A DNA stretch of 60,223 bases from Paraburkholderia sp. CNPSo 3272 (GTDB lineage: Bacteria; Pseudomonadota; Gammaproteobacteria; Burkholderiales; Burkholderiaceae), in assembly GCF_024206495.1 (NCBI RefSeq), contig NZ_JAMBPQ010000043.1, positions 1-60,223 of the forward strand, read 5' to 3'. A model generated the notes under the pieces. It saw only the letters and a list, made by a program, of their open reading frames with translations. It ran no database searches and was not told the DNA's origin. Shown in pieces: positions 1 to 9,947 of the stretch (position 1 is its first letter; each line of letters begins with the position of its first letter). A program made the translations under genes and the position numbers.

Positions 1-16
1 CCCGCCCACACTTGCG

Positions 17-1120
17 TCAGGCGGCCTGCTTTTCGCGCTGCGCCTCGAGCTCGCGCACGAGCGGCAGCACCTTCTGGCCGAAATACTCGACTTCCTCGAT
101 GAAATGCAGGAAGCCGGTCAGCACCAGGTCGACCCCGATCGACTTGAGCTCGACGATGCGTTCGGCAATCTGCTGCGGCGTGCCGATCAGGTTCGTGCGA
201 AAGCCGTCGTTGTATTGAACGAGATCCTCGAAGGTCGACTTGGCCCAGTTGCCCTCGCCTTCCGGCGACGCCTTGCCCGCCTCCTTGACCGCATCGCCGA
301 ACGCGTGCACCGCCTCGACGTGCGCATGCCTGATGATGTCGTCGAGCACGGCCTTCGCTTCCTCTTCGGTATCGCGCGCGATCACGAAGGCATTGACGCC
401 GATACGCACCTGGTGATTGTTCTGCGCCGCCTTCGCACGGATATCGTCGATCTGTGCCTTGAGATTCTCGGGCGTGTTGCCGTTCGTGAAATACCAGTCC
501 GATACGCTCGCCGCGTTGTCGCGCGCCGCACGCGAGCTGCCGCCCTGGAAAATCTCGGGATGAGGCTTCTGCACCGGTTTCGGACTCAACGTGTAGTTGT
601 TGAAGCGGTAGAAGTCGCCCTTGAACGTGAAGTTGTCCTCGGTCCAGATGCCCTTGAGCGCGCGGATGAACTCATTCGAGCGGCGGTAACGCTCGTCGTG
701 CTCGAGCCACGGTTCACCGATCGCGGTGAACTCGCCCTTGAACCAGCCGCTCACGACGTTGATCGCTATGCGGCCGTTCGAGATGTGATCGATGGTGGCG
801 ATCTGCTTGGCGACCACGGCCGGATGCCACGGCCCAGGCAGGATCGCCGCGAGCACCTTGAGCGTCGTGGTCGATTGCAGGAGCGCCTGGCTGAATGAAA
901 CCGACTCGTGTTGGTACTCGGCGCCATATCCGGCCGTGAAGCGGATTTGGCTCAGCGCGTATTCGAAGCCCGCGCGCTCGGCGGTCTGCGCGAGACGCTG
1001 GTTGTACTCGAGGCTCCAGTCGGTGCGCTGCTCGATCGTGCTGACGACAAGGCCGCCGCTCACGTTCGGCACCCAGTAGGCGAACTTGACGGCGTCCCCG
1101 GTTTGGGTAGTCTGGCTCAT
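17..1120 (-). CDS. sfnG: Dimethylsulfone monooxygenase SfnG
   Basis: The 367-aa product is an FMNH2-dependent luciferase-like (LLM/TIM-barrel) monooxygenase. It closely matches my knowledge of SfnG, which converts dimethyl sulfone to methanesulfinate so that cytosolic sulfur can be recovered. The N-terminus (FAYWVPNVSGGLVVS, about residues 14-28), the central ATIDHISNGRIAINVVSGW block (about 108-126) and the FQGGSSRAARD flavin/phosphate segment (about 191-201) are typical. Length is normal for the family. The ATG has an AAGGAA Shine-Dalgarno about 6 nt upstream. It lies 26 nt downstream of msuE on the same strand, so the reductase and monooxygenase are probably one operon driven from the sigma-54 promoter at 1771-1787. 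The alternative label, alkanesulfonate monooxygenase SsuD, is less likely given the neighbours. Confidence 0.93.
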   Translation of the reverse strand: MSQTTQTGDAVKFAYWVPNVSGGLVVSTIEQRTDWSLEYNQRLAQTAERAGFEYALSQIRFTAGYGAEYQHESVSFSQALLQSTTTLKVLAAILPGPWHPAVVAKQIATIDHISNGRIAINVVSGWFKGEFTAIGEPWLEHDERYRRSNEFIRALKGIWTEDNFTFKGDFYRFNNYTLSPKPVQKPHPEIFQGGSSRAARDNAASVSDWYFTNGNTPENLKAQIDDIRAKAAQNNHQVRIGVNAFVIARDTEEEAKAVLDDIIRHAHVEAVHAFGDAVKEAGKASPEGEGNWAKSTFEDLVQYNDGFRTNLIGTPQQIAERIVELKSIGVDLVLTGFLHFIEEVEYFGQKVLPLVRELEAQREKQAA

Positions 1121-1146
1121 TGGAGGTTCCTTGAATGACTTTGAAT

Positions 1147-1716
1147 TCAGACGACAAGCGCCGCGGTGACGTTTTCCGCGCGCGCAACGAGTTGCGGGAC
1201 CGCACGGTCGACAGCCAATGCGATACGAGTGCGCAACGCCTCGCTCGCGATCTCGTAGCGATCGAAATCGCTTTGGGCGGCGTAGACGCCGACCGGCAGC
1301 GTGCGTGCCTGGAAGAAGCTGAAGAGCGGACGCAGCTGGTGGTCGATCACGAGCGCATGACGCTCGCTGCCGCCCGTGGCGGCCAGCAGTACCGGCACAT
1401 CGATCAGCGCCTCGTGATGTACGAGATCGAACAGATGCTTGAAGAGGCCTGTATAGGAGGCGCGATAAACCGGACTCGCCGCAATTACGAGGTCAGCTGT
1501 CTCGATCGCGCGGATATGTTCTTCGATATCCGCCGGCGCCTGCGAACGCGTGAGCGCACCGGAGAGTCGCCCCGCGATCTCGCCCAGATCGATCACGCGG
1601 ATTTCGACAGGCAGCGCGGCCTCCAGCGCGGACAGTAGCGAGTGCACCAGTACCAGCGTGCGCGACGGCCGCTGCAAGCTGCCCGACACTGCGACGATCT
1701 TGTATTTCTTGCTCAT
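1147..1716 (-). CDS. msuE: NADPH-dependent FMN reductase MsuE
   Basis: The 189-aa flavodoxin-fold NAD(P)H:FMN reductase begins MSKKYKIVAVSGSLQRPSRT, containing the GSLQRPSRT flavin-phosphate loop, and ends RAENVTAALVV. It would supply FMNH2 to SfnG and to the two other flavin monooxygenases nearby. I chose the ATG at 1716 because GAAGGAA sits 7 nt upstream and the SsuE/MsuE family starts here; the reading frame is open a further 15 codons, but those lie in the likely 5' leader. It is first in the msuE-sfnG operon. SsuE is a possible alternative name, but the adjacent sfnG and sfnR favour MsuE. Confidence 0.9.
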   Translation of the reverse strand: MSKKYKIVAVSGSLQRPSRTLVLVHSLLSALEAALPVEIRVIDLGEIAGRLSGALTRSQAPADIEEHIRAIETADLVIAASPVYRASYTGLFKHLFDLVHHEALIDVPVLLAATGGSERHALVIDHQLRPLFSFFQARTLPVGVYAAQSDFDRYEIASEALRTRIALAVDRAVPQLVARAENVTAALVV

Positions 1717-1770
1717 GAGGATTCCTTCGTGAATCGGGACGTGCCTGATAGGTCCCGTCATGAGCTAAAG

Positions 1771-1787
1771 GCAAGGAGCGTGCCAAA
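1771..1787 (-). promoter_or_regulatory. Sigma-54 (-24/-12) promoter of msuE-sfnG
   Basis: On the minus strand the sequence reads TTTGGCACGCTCCTTGCC, matching the consensus YTGGCACGN4TTGCW at nearly every fixed position, with GG and GC correctly spaced. A start site about 12 nt downstream (near 1759) leaves a roughly 43 nt leader before the msuE ATG. The activator gene sfnR, a sigma-54 enhancer-binding protein, is encoded nearby. Confidence 0.85.
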
Positions 1788-1950
1788 TCGCGCGACCTTA
1801 CCTCTCACAGCTCAGCCGCTGACATAGCAGCCGTTTCCGTCGTCGAGCAGCCTCTCGAGAAGGGGAAATGCACCTGATAAGCACATCCCGAAGACACTCG
1901 GATCGATATGCCAACATGTGATGACGCACCGGCAACAATGCTGCTGCTTC

Positions 1951-2041
1951 GCTGCTTCCCACGCAGCAGCGCCGGTTCATCACATGAATGGAGGCGCGCA
2001 GGACGCATGGCTTCGCGTCTCGATGCTGCTCTCGCAGCAGC
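1951..2041. promoter_or_regulatory. Candidate SfnR upstream activating sites (GCTGCT/AGCAGC repeats)
   Basis: Two inverted repeats with the same arms occur here: GCTGCT at 1951-1956 with AGCAGC at 1965-1970, and GCTGCT at 2025-2030 with AGCAGC at 2036-2041 (also readable as TGCTGC-TCTC-GCAGCA, 2024-2039). They lie between the divergent msuE and SfnC-like genes, in the range expected for enhancer-binding protein sites. A related TGCTG...CAGCA element lies upstream of the third sigma-54 promoter (5917-5943). Assignment to SfnR is inference. Confidence 0.35.
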
Positions 2042-2076
2042 CTGATTAGGTTATGAGAAATGGTTGCTTCTCTCGT

Positions 2077-2092
2077 CGGCCAAAACCTTGAA
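2077..2092 (+). promoter_or_regulatory. Weak sigma-54-like promoter for the SfnC-like gene and sfnR
   Basis: CGGCCAAAACCTTGAA has the correct GG-N10-G spacing and a TTG at -12, but the -12 GC is GA and the -24 element is CGGCCA. A start near 2102 would suit the ATG at 2127. The -12 mismatch makes this a weak call. Confidence 0.3.
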
Positions 2093-2126
2093 CACTGTGC
2101 TGATCCAGCAGCACGCACGCGCGTGC

Positions 2127-3376
2127 ATGGCTGCTTCAACCAATCACACTGCGATGGCTTCCCTTCCCCTACCGTTGCCGCTGGCCGAAGCGCCCGAGGA
2201 CGTCCGGGCCGTCCTGCAGGACGAGTCGCCCCTGGGCGTCGCCCGGCATCTTGCCGGGCGCTTCGCACAGACCGCCGCGGAGCGCGATGCGCGCGGCGGC
2301 ACACCCAAGGCAGAGCGCGACGCGCTGCGAGCGAGCGGCCTGCTCGCCCTGAGCATTCCGACCGTTCACGGCGGCCTCGGTGCGGACTGGCGCACAACTC
2401 TGAACGTCGTGCGCGTGCTCGCGAGCGCCGACAGTTCACTCGCCCACCTGTTCGGATTTCATCACCTGATGCTCGCCACGGTCCGTCTGTTCGGCTCGCC
2501 GGAGCAATGGCACGCGCTGTTCGAACAGACCTCGCGGCACCGGTGGTTCTGGGGCAACGCGCTCAATCCACTCGACGAACGTACGCTGGCTCATCCGCGC
2601 AGTGGGTGGCTCGAATTCAGCGGACAGAAGAGCTTCTGCTCGGGCGCGCTCGACTCGGAAATGCTGATCGTCTCCGCGCGCCACGCCGAAACCCGAGCGT
2701 TTCTCGTCGCCGCCATCCCGACCCAGCGAAGCGGCATTTCGATCGCCCAGGACTGGAACAGTTTCGGCCAACGCCAGACCGATAGCGGCTCCTTGACGTT
2801 CGAACAGGTCCGCGTCGAGCATCACGAGATGCTCTCGGACCCGGGACCGCTTTCGTCGCCGTTTGCGTGCCTGCGGCCGCTCATTGCCCAATTGATACTG
2901 ACGAACATCTATCTCGGCATCGGCGAAGCCGCGTTCGAAGACGCGCGGCACTACACCCTGAACGAAGCACGGCCGTGGCCCGCGGCGAAGGTCGCTGGCA
3001 CTGGCGAGGACCCGTACATCCTGAGCCAGTACGGCGAGTTCTGGCTCGGGCTGGAAGCCGCACGCGCGCTCGCGGACAAGGCTGCCGCCGGGCTCGACGG
3101 TGCATGGTCGCACGGCACCCGCCTCGGCGCGGCCGAACGTGGAGAACTGGCACTCGCCATTGCGAGCGCAAAGGTCGCCGCCGCGCAAACGGGCCTCGAC
3201 ATCTGTACGCGCATGTTCGATGTCGCCGGCGCCCGCGCGACCCACGGCGAGCTTCGGCTCGACCGCCACTGGCGCAACCTGCGCACCCATACGCTGCACG
3301 ATCCGCTCGCGTACAAGCTCCGCGAGATCGGCGAATGGGCGCTCAACCGAACCTATCCCACGCCGAGCTTCTACTC

Positions 3377-3380
<4 letters not shown>
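2127..3380 (+). CDS. SfnC/DszC-like flavin monooxygenase (acyl-CoA dehydrogenase fold)
   Basis: The product is 417 aa from the ATG at 2127, with an acyl-CoA dehydrogenase fold: N-terminal helical domain, central beta domain around WNSFGQRQTDSGS, and a C-terminal four-helix bundle. The C-terminal LDRHWRNLRTHTLHDP motif is typical of the DszC/SfnB group, which use FMNH2 and oxygen rather than dehydrogenating acyl-CoA. In this locus it probably oxidises an organosulfur compound with FMNH2 from MsuE; the substrate cannot be told from the sequence. The start is uncertain: a TTG at 2064 and an ATG at 2154 are in frame and none has a good Shine-Dalgarno. Its TGA overlaps the sfnR ATG (ATGA), implying translational coupling. 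Confidence 0.8.
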
Positions 3381-4483
<1,103 letters not shown>

Positions 4484-4519
4484 CGGCGCCGTCCAGCTGA
4501 CGGCACCGCGCATTCGCGC
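4484..4519. terminator. Short hairpin between convergent sfnR and SfnB-like genes
   Basis: GCCGTC-cagct-GACGGC (about 4489-4505) forms a small stem between the two converging genes. There is no T run, so a terminator role is only plausible by position. Confidence 0.3.
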
Positions 4520-5788
4520 TCAGGCCGCCTTCTGCACAGACGCGGGACCGGCGCCGATCGCCCAGACGTACGGTGGCTCGGTGCCGTTGATTTCGCGATC
4601 GCCGACGATGCGCTCCTTGAAGACGATCGGATTGTGCGAGGCCGCCGTGCGGGCGTTGCGCCAGTGGCGGTCGAGCCGCTTCTGCTCGCTCGTGCCCGAT
4701 GCGCCGAGCGCGTTGAACAGCAGCGTGGTAGCGCGCAGCACCAGATCGGCGATCGCACTCTGGCCGCGAGCGGAATCGAGTTCGGCATCGACATTCGCTG
4801 CGTGCTCGGCCTCCTCGTCACCGCCGAAACGCGCCTCATACGCGCGTTGCGAAGCTAGCGCCGCACGCACCGCTGTGGCCTCGGCCGCGAACACGAGCGA
4901 CGAGACCTGGCCCACGACCTGTTGCACCTGCGGATCCTGCGCGAACGAAGGCGCATTGCCGTGGCTGAAGATACGCCGGCGCGAACGCACCTCCTGCGAG
5001 ATGTCGCGCAGCGCGGCCCGGCCCGTGCCCGCGAGCACGGCCAGCAGCACAAGCTGGTAGAACGCGGTCTGGTATTTGAAGCGCGTCGAAAAGTCGATGA
5101 TGTCGATCTCGTCCACCTCGGCGCCGACGAATGTGGTGGTGCCGCTGCCCGTCGTACGCTGGCCGAAACCGTCCCAGTCATCGTGATGCGTCACGCCGGG
5201 CTGCCTTGCCCGTACGGCCGCGATCACGTCTTCTCCCGTGTCGTCGCGGCGCGCAAACACGTCAATCCAGTCAGCGAAGATGCTGCCCGTGCTGTAGTAC
5301 TTCTCGCCGTTGACGACCCAACGCGCGCCATCGCGCGACACGCGCGTGAGCACGTCGCCGATCGCCACGCTGCCGATCTCGGTCCAGGCGTTGCCAACCA
5401 GTTCGCCGTCGACAAATCGCTTGAACCAGACGTCGCGCGCCGGCCCGGGCTCCGCATTGAGCCGGTCCTCGACGAACGCGAAGTGGCCGCGCAGTGCCTG
5501 CGGCAGGTTCGAATCCGCCTCGGCCAGTTCGATCAGTAGCTGAATCAGTTGCGGCAACGAAGCCCCCGCGCCGCCATGCTCAACCGGCACGCGAACGGCG
5601 CCGAACCCTGCGGCCTTGAGCCATTCGATCTGCTCGTAAGGCAGGCTACGATCGCGCTCACGCTCGAGCACGCCCTCTGCTATGCGGGCGAAGATAGGTC
5701 GAAAGCGTGAGGCGAGACGCTCGTAATCCGTACCGAGAGAAAGAACGGGAGCAACTGCCACCGTGCTGGCGAAATTCAATGCGGTCAT
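4520..5788 (-). CDS. SfnB/DszC-family sulfur acquisition oxidoreductase
   Basis: The 422-aa acyl-CoA-dehydrogenase-fold flavoprotein is related to the 2127-3380 product but distinct from it. It has an N-terminal helical domain with PVEHGGAGAS (about 71-80), the central VVNGEKYYSTGS and DWDGFGQRTTGSGT segments, and the C-terminal KRLDRHWRNARTAASHNP motif of the DszC/SfnB monooxygenase group. It is transcribed alone from its own sigma-54 promoter about 60 nt upstream, tail-to-tail with sfnR. It probably desulfurises an organosulfur substrate using FMNH2. Names used in databases for this group (SfnB, SfnC, acyl-CoA dehydrogenase) are not consistent, so I give no symbol. Confidence 0.82.
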   Translation of the reverse strand: MTALNFASTVAVAPVLSLGTDYERLASRFRPIFARIAEGVLERERDRSLPYEQIEWLKAAGFGAVRVPVEHGGAGASLPQLIQLLIELAEADSNLPQALRGHFAFVEDRLNAEPGPARDVWFKRFVDGELVGNAWTEIGSVAIGDVLTRVSRDGARWVVNGEKYYSTGSIFADWIDVFARRDDTGEDVIAAVRARQPGVTHHDDWDGFGQRTTGSGTTTFVGAEVDEIDIIDFSTRFKYQTAFYQLVLLAVLAGTGRAALRDISQEVRSRRRIFSHGNAPSFAQDPQVQQVVGQVSSLVFAAEATAVRAALASQRAYEARFGGDEEAEHAANVDAELDSARGQSAIADLVLRATTLLFNALGASGTSEQKRLDRHWRNARTAASHNPIVFKERIVGDREINGTEPPYVWAIGAGPASVQKAA

Positions 5789-5849
5789 AGGGGCTCCAGG
5801 TATCGGCTTGATGGGTGGCCCGTGATTGGGCCTCGCTGTCTACCGATAA

Positions 5850-5866
5850 AGCAGAAGCCATGCCAA
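5850..5866 (-). promoter_or_regulatory. Sigma-54 (-24/-12) promoter of the SfnB-like gene
   Basis: The minus strand reads TTGGCATGGCTTCTGCT, which fits YTGGCACGN4TTGCW with two mismatches and keeps both the GG and GC dinucleotides at the right spacing. A start near 5838 gives a leader of about 50 nt. Upstream, 5917-5943 holds TGCTG...CAGCATGCTGCTG, similar to the repeats at 1951-2041. The remaining part of this 365-nt gap (about 5945-6154) shows nothing recognisable. Confidence 0.75.
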
Positions 5867-6154
5867 TCCTTTTTGGGGAAACAGGTGTAAGCGCAACGGT
5901 AAAACGGTGTGCAGGTTGCTGGCTGAGAAACAGCATGCTGCTGATTCCGTGCTGGATTTCCAGCGGTTCACGACTCGCGGGCGCGATTTGCCCCGAGGCG
6001 ACTCATGCGAAAGGGAGAAACCGCGGGGCGCCAAAGGTCCCGCGGCTGCGTTACTGGCGCGGGGCTAGCCCGCGCACGACGGTGAACTCCGGGCTGGTGT
6101 TGCAGAACCCAAGCGAACAACGGCGGCCACGCCTGAGCGCCAGGTAACGCACCG

Positions 6155-7060
6155 TCACGCCACCTCGGCCATCTCCAGCTTGTTCGCCAGCGCATCGCGG
6201 ATGAGCGCGACCGGCCGCACGAGACGCCCCGGCAGCGCCCCGTGCACGAGCCACACATTCAGGCCGGATCGGAAGTCGGTCGCGTCGATGATCTGCAGCT
6301 GGTCGCGCAGCGGGCTGCGAGCGAGCGCCTGCGGCGCGGCGAGCCCGACGCCCATGCCGCGCGCGACCAGCGAAAGCTGCAGTTCGGAGCCGAAGGCTTC
6401 GACCGCGACGTTGAACGGCAGACCCGCCATGCCCATGGCGCGGCTCAGCGCCGAGCGCATCCCGCAGCCGTCCTGGTTCAGCACCCACGGATGGTGCGCA
6501 AGCGCGGCGAGCGTGGTGGGCTCGTCGGGCAAACCAAACGAGCGCGCCGCGACGACGAGGGTCGGCGTGTAGCCGAGCTGAGTCGCGACCACGCCCTCCG
6601 GCGGCATCACTGCGGCGGGCAGGAGGATTACGGCCGCATCGAGACGCGCGCGCTCGACCTCGTCGAGGAGGCCTGGCGACCAGCCCGCCCTCACACGCAG
6701 CGTCAACTTGGGAAATTCGCCGCGCAATTGATCGACGGGCTGTTCGAGCGCGAGCTCCGAGAGAAACGGCGGCACACCGAGCTTGAGTTCGCCGACCGGC
6801 TCACTCTCCGGCGAGGCGACCGACATCAGGTCGTCGACCGCGCGCAGCACCGAGCGCGCGAGGCCGTACACCTCGTTGCCAGCGGCCGTGGGCTTCAGCG
6901 GCTTGCTCTGGCGGTCGAGAAGCTCGATGCCGAGCGTCGTCTCCAGGTTCTGCACGCGGCGCGTGAGGCCCGGCTGCGTCAGGAACAGCCGCTCAGACGC
7001 CCGCACGAGCGAGCCGCTTTCGACCACCGCTACGAAGGCTTCCAGATCTCGGGTGTTCAC
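6155..7060 (-). CDS. LysR-family transcriptional regulator
   Basis: The 301-aa protein has an N-terminal winged helix-turn-helix (MNTRDLEAFVAVVESGSLVRASERLFLTQPGLTRRVQNLE region, residues 1-60) followed by a two-lobed LysR effector domain. It is divergent from the MFS exporter gene starting at 7156, with a 14-bp perfect palindrome between them, so it most likely controls that transporter and itself. The inducer is unknown. Proximity to the sfn locus could mean a sulfur link, but the 365-nt gap and different partner argue against it. Confidence 0.85.
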   Translation of the reverse strand: MNTRDLEAFVAVVESGSLVRASERLFLTQPGLTRRVQNLETTLGIELLDRQSKPLKPTAAGNEVYGLARSVLRAVDDLMSVASPESEPVGELKLGVPPFLSELALEQPVDQLRGEFPKLTLRVRAGWSPGLLDEVERARLDAAVILLPAAVMPPEGVVATQLGYTPTLVVAARSFGLPDEPTTLAALAHHPWVLNQDGCGMRSALSRAMGMAGLPFNVAVEAFGSELQLSLVARGMGVGLAAPQALARSPLRDQLQIIDATDFRSGLNVWLVHGALPGRLVRPVALIRDALANKLEMAEVA

Positions 7061-7077
7061 AATAACTCCGCATAAAG

Positions 7078-7091
7078 ATTATCGCGATAAT
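7078..7091. promoter_or_regulatory. Palindrome ATTATCGCGATAAT, probable LysR site
   Basis: A perfect 14-bp palindrome lies 18 nt upstream of the LysR start and 65 nt upstream of the MFS ATG. It fits the T-N11-A LysR-type binding pattern. GCATAA occurs as a direct repeat on either side (7070-7075 and 7101-7106). Confidence 0.5.
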
Positions 7092-7155
7092 TCAATTGTC
7101 GCATAACGTGGCGCTCCCTACGATAGGTGAACCTGCCACGTTGCGGAGCCACTGG

Positions 7156-8445
7156 ATGGAGCACCCTGCTGAACCCTGTACGCGCGTGATGGCGCGCGAA
7201 GCCACCCCCGGGAGCCACGCTAATCACGCCACTCACGCCACGCTCACGCTGCCGATGACGCTGTTCTTCGCGGCCGCAGTCGGTGTGATCGTCGTCAATC
7301 TGTCTGCGGCCCAGCCGCTCGCCGGGCTCGTGAGCCAATCGCTGCATCTGCGCCCGAAACTCGTCGGCGCAGTGGCCATGCTGCCGCAGCTCGGATACGC
7401 GGCCGGCCTGCTGCTGCTCGTTCCGCTGTGCGATCTGCTCGAGAACCGGCGCCTTATTTTCCGCACCCTCCTCGCCTGTTCCGGGTTTCTGGCCCTCGCG
7501 GCACTGGCGCGCTCGGGCCCCCTCTTTCTCGCCGCGGCATTCCTTGCGGGGGCGACCTCCAGCGTGATCCAGATGCTCGTGCCCATGGCCGCCTCCATGG
7601 CGCCCGAAAGCCGGCGCGGACGGGCAGTGGGCAACGTGATGAGCGGCCTGATGCTGGGCATTCTGCTGTCACGGCCGCTCGCGAGCCTGATCGCGGGAAC
7701 GCTGGGCTGGCGTGCGTTCTACGGCATCGAAGCGGTGGCGGATGCCCTGCTCGCCGTGGTTCTCTTTCTGCGCACGCCGCGCCGCACGCCGACCGTGAAG
7801 GCGCGATACGCCGATCTGCTCTATTCGCTCTGGACGTTGCTGCGCACCGAACGCGTTCTGCGGCGCAGCGCCTTCCTCGCGGCGCTTGCGCTGGGCGCCT
7901 TCTCGGCGTTCTGGACCGCGGTCGCCCTGCTGCTTTCGCAGCCGCCGTTTTCGCTCGGCATGAACGGCGTTGCCGCGTTCGCACTGGCGGGCGCGAGCGG
8001 CGCGATCGTCACGCCACTAGCGGGCCGACTGGGCGACCATGGCGCGGGGCGCCCAGTTCAATACGCCGCGCACGCGACGATGCTCGGCGCGGTCGTACTG
8101 CTGGGCGTGGCGGGCGCGGGCTGGGGAGGCTTTTCGCCCGCCGCCCATCCGGCGTTGGCGCTTGGCCTGCTCGTTGTGGGCGCGGGTGCGCTCGATGCGG
8201 GTGTCATCGCCGACCAGACGCTCGGGCGGCGAGCGGTCAACCTGCTCAACCCCGCCGCGCGCGGCCGGCTCAACGCGATTTTTGTGGGGATGTTCTTCGT
8301 CGGCGGCGCCGCCGGCGCGCTCATGGCCGGCGCGGCGTGGGCCACGGCGCGCTGGAGCGGGGTGTGCCTCGTCGCCCTCGGCTTCACGGTCGCGGTCATC
8401 GCGCTGGGCTTCGTTTATCGCGCGTCGCCGGCTTCCGGGCGCTAG
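7156..8445 (+). CDS. MFS efflux transporter (12 TM)
   Basis: The 429-aa major facilitator protein has about 12 hydrophobic segments. It resembles arabinose/drug efflux permeases of the YnfM type, with the MFS motif region at PLCDLLENRRLIFRT (between TM2 and TM3). I chose the ATG at 7156 because GGAG lies 7 nt upstream; the frame stays open to a TTG at 7096, which would overlap the regulatory palindrome region. It is divergently transcribed from the LysR gene and followed by a strong hairpin. Substrate cannot be predicted. Confidence 0.8.
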   Translation: MEHPAEPCTRVMAREATPGSHANHATHATLTLPMTLFFAAAVGVIVVNLSAAQPLAGLVSQSLHLRPKLVGAVAMLPQLGYAAGLLLLVPLCDLLENRRLIFRTLLACSGFLALAALARSGPLFLAAAFLAGATSSVIQMLVPMAASMAPESRRGRAVGNVMSGLMLGILLSRPLASLIAGTLGWRAFYGIEAVADALLAVVLFLRTPRRTPTVKARYADLLYSLWTLLRTERVLRRSAFLAALALGAFSAFWTAVALLLSQPPFSLGMNGVAAFALAGASGAIVTPLAGRLGDHGAGRPVQYAAHATMLGAVVLLGVAGAGWGGFSPAAHPALALGLLVVGAGALDAGVIADQTLGRRAVNLLNPAARGRLNAIFVGMFFVGGAAGALMAGAAWATARWSGVCLVALGFTVAVIALGFVYRASPASGR

Positions 8446-8471
8446 GGGTCCGCCCGGTGGGTGGTCCAATG

Positions 8472-8504
8472 GCAAAGCCGCGGCTGGTCCAGCCGCGGCT
8501 TTGC
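8472..8504 (+). terminator. Perfect 14-bp hairpin after the MFS gene
   Basis: GCAAAGCCGCGGCT is followed by a 5-nt loop (ggtcc) and its exact complement. It starts 27 nt after the MFS stop. The following T run is short (the stem ends TTTGC), but stem stability makes a terminator likely. Confidence 0.75.
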
Positions 8505-8603
8505 TGTATCTGTACTGCCACTCGCGTATCGAATTGATACGCAGCCATACGAAGCGATGCGCGCCCGACTCCCGGTCAAACCGTCATGCGCGCGGCGATG
8601 TGC

Positions 8604-8828
8604 TCACGTCTGCTGATCCGACCCGTCCGCGGGCTGCGCGGTGTTGTCGTCGGCGGGCTTTTCGTCTTCCTTCTTCTCGACTAGCTGCTCGACTTCCTTG
8701 GCGCCCTCGAAACCGGCAACCGCGGCAGCTGCCTTGGTCAGGAAGCCCGCATTCGGATCGAGCTTCTCGGCGCCTTCCACAGCGGCTACCGCACCGGCAA
8801 TTTCACCCACCTTGTCCAGAATGCCCAT
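8604..8828 (-). CDS. Small acidic hypothetical protein (74 aa)
   Basis: The 74-aa protein starts MGILDKVGEIAGAVAAVEGAEK; it has an Ala/Gly/Glu-rich helical first half and a Lys/Glu/Asp-rich tail ending DGSDQQT. The ATG at 8828 has an excellent GGAGGGG Shine-Dalgarno, and the frame upstream lacks a comparable start. I recognise no family. Its amphipathic, hydrophilic character suggests a soluble or peripherally membrane-bound small protein. Confidence 0.6.
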   Translation of the reverse strand: MGILDKVGEIAGAVAAVEGAEKLDPNAGFLTKAAAAVAGFEGAKEVEQLVEKKEDEKPADDNTAQPADGSDQQT

Positions 8829-8993
8829 TTCACCCCTCCAGTTGAAACCCGCTCCGGGCTGATGAGGCGACGTCTCGCCTCCCGTGCGCCGCTCCAGCGA
8901 GCGCGCCGCCTCATTGTGTGCCTGCGCGATGGCCGCATCAATCACTAACTCATTAATCTGACAATGATTAAGGATGTCACATACGAACGTATA

Positions 8994-9022
8994 TTGCGAT
9001 GCGTCAATTGTTTGACTATAGT
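8994..9022 (+). promoter_or_regulatory. Sigma-70 promoter of small RNA 1
   Basis: TTGCGA (8994-8999) and TATAGT (9017-9022) are separated by exactly 17 nt. The predicted start 7 nt after the -10 is G9029, the first base of the 17-mer shared with the second small RNA. Confidence 0.7.
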
Positions 9023-9028
9023 GAGGTT

Positions 9029-9088
9029 GTCTCCTCCATGTCTCCCTTGGCATGGTTCAAGCCCGCATTCGCTGCGGGCTTTTCTTTT
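9029..9088 (+). ncRNA. Putative CU-rich anti-Shine-Dalgarno small RNA 1
   Basis: This is a roughly 58-60 nt transcription unit: 5' GTCTCCTCCATGTCTCC, then a 5-bp stem CCATG (9036-9040)/CATGG (9051-9055) with loop TCTCCCTTGG, then TTC, then terminator stem AAGCCCGC/GCGGGCTT (9059-9081) and TTCTTTTTC. No coding frame of note lies in it. The first 17 nt are identical to the start of the second element at 12376 on the opposite strand, and both are placed identically relative to their -10 boxes. Short RNAs with anti-SD CU-rich loops are known in Burkholderia and in alphaproteobacteria; membership of that class is inference here. No terminated gene lies upstream, so this is not a plain mRNA terminator. 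Confidence 0.75.
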
Positions 9089-9215
9089 TCCTGCCTCGCG
9101 TTTTCAGCGGACGCCGGTTCGTCGCCGGCCTGCGGTCCGCGGCCAGGCGCGCGCCGTCCGCTGGCATAATCGTCCCTTTCGCCGTTTTCCAGCCCTCTTT
9201 GATCTCGCCGCTGCA

Positions 9216-9851
9216 ATGACTCTGCATACCTGGTGGCTGTTCCTCGTCACCGTCTTCGTCGTCTGCGCCATCCCCGGTCCCAACATGCTGCTCATCATGT
9301 CGCACGGCGCGCAGTACGGACTGCGCCGCAGCAGCGCGACCATGGCCGGCTGCCTTTCCGCACTGGTTCTGATGCTGGCCGTTTCGGCGGCCGGACTCGG
9401 CGTGTTCCTGCAAGCGTGGCCGACCATGTTCAACGCGCTGCGCTTCATCGGCGCTGCGTACCTTGTCTACCTGGGCATCAAGGCCTGGGGCGCACCCGTG
9501 CCCGAGGCTGCCGCGGACGTTGCCGAACCTGTGGCCGCGCGCCCCCTGCGCTCGCCGCTGGCGCTCTATCGCAACGGCTTTTTCGTCGGTGGCAGCAACC
9601 CCAAGGCGATCCTTTTCGCGGCGGCGCTCCTGCCGCAGTTCATCGACGCGACCCGACCGGTGCTGCCGCAGTTCGGTGTGCTCGTCGCGACCTTCGCCGT
9701 GTGCGAAGTGAGCTGGTATCTCGTCTACGCGGGTTTTGGCACGCGCATCGGCGCGACACTCAAGAGCCGCCGCGTGGCAAAAGCGTTCAATCGCGTGACG
9801 GGCGGCGTGTTCGTCGGGTTTGGCGCGATGATGGCTTTGATTCGGCAGTAA
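9216..9851 (+). CDS. LysE/RhtB-family amino acid exporter
   Basis: The 211-aa membrane protein starts MTLHTWWLFLVTVFVVCAIPGPNMLLIMSHGAQYG. The IPGPNML motif and GLRRSSATMAGC(L) segment identify the LysE/RhtB exporter family with about six TM helices, exporting amino acids or derivatives. The ATG at 9216 fits the family start; a longer open frame exists upstream but runs through the small RNA gene and is not credible. No strong Shine-Dalgarno is visible. Confidence 0.85.
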   Translation: MTLHTWWLFLVTVFVVCAIPGPNMLLIMSHGAQYGLRRSSATMAGCLSALVLMLAVSAAGLGVFLQAWPTMFNALRFIGAAYLVYLGIKAWGAPVPEAAADVAEPVAARPLRSPLALYRNGFFVGGSNPKAILFAAALLPQFIDATRPVLPQFGVLVATFAVCEVSWYLVYAGFGTRIGATLKSRRVAKAFNRVTGGVFVGFGAMMALIRQ

Positions 9852-9947
9852 CGCTGGCTAAGGCGGCGCGATCAACGCGCAGCCCGCTTGCGCGCCCATC
9901 GTGCTTCTTTTACGCTCTTTTAGACCTCTTTTCGCTTCGAGTCTGCG

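Noticed and set aside
8964..9215. N-terminal extension of the LysE gene
   Set aside because: It runs through the small RNA gene and adds no family sequence; the exporter starts at MTLHTWW.
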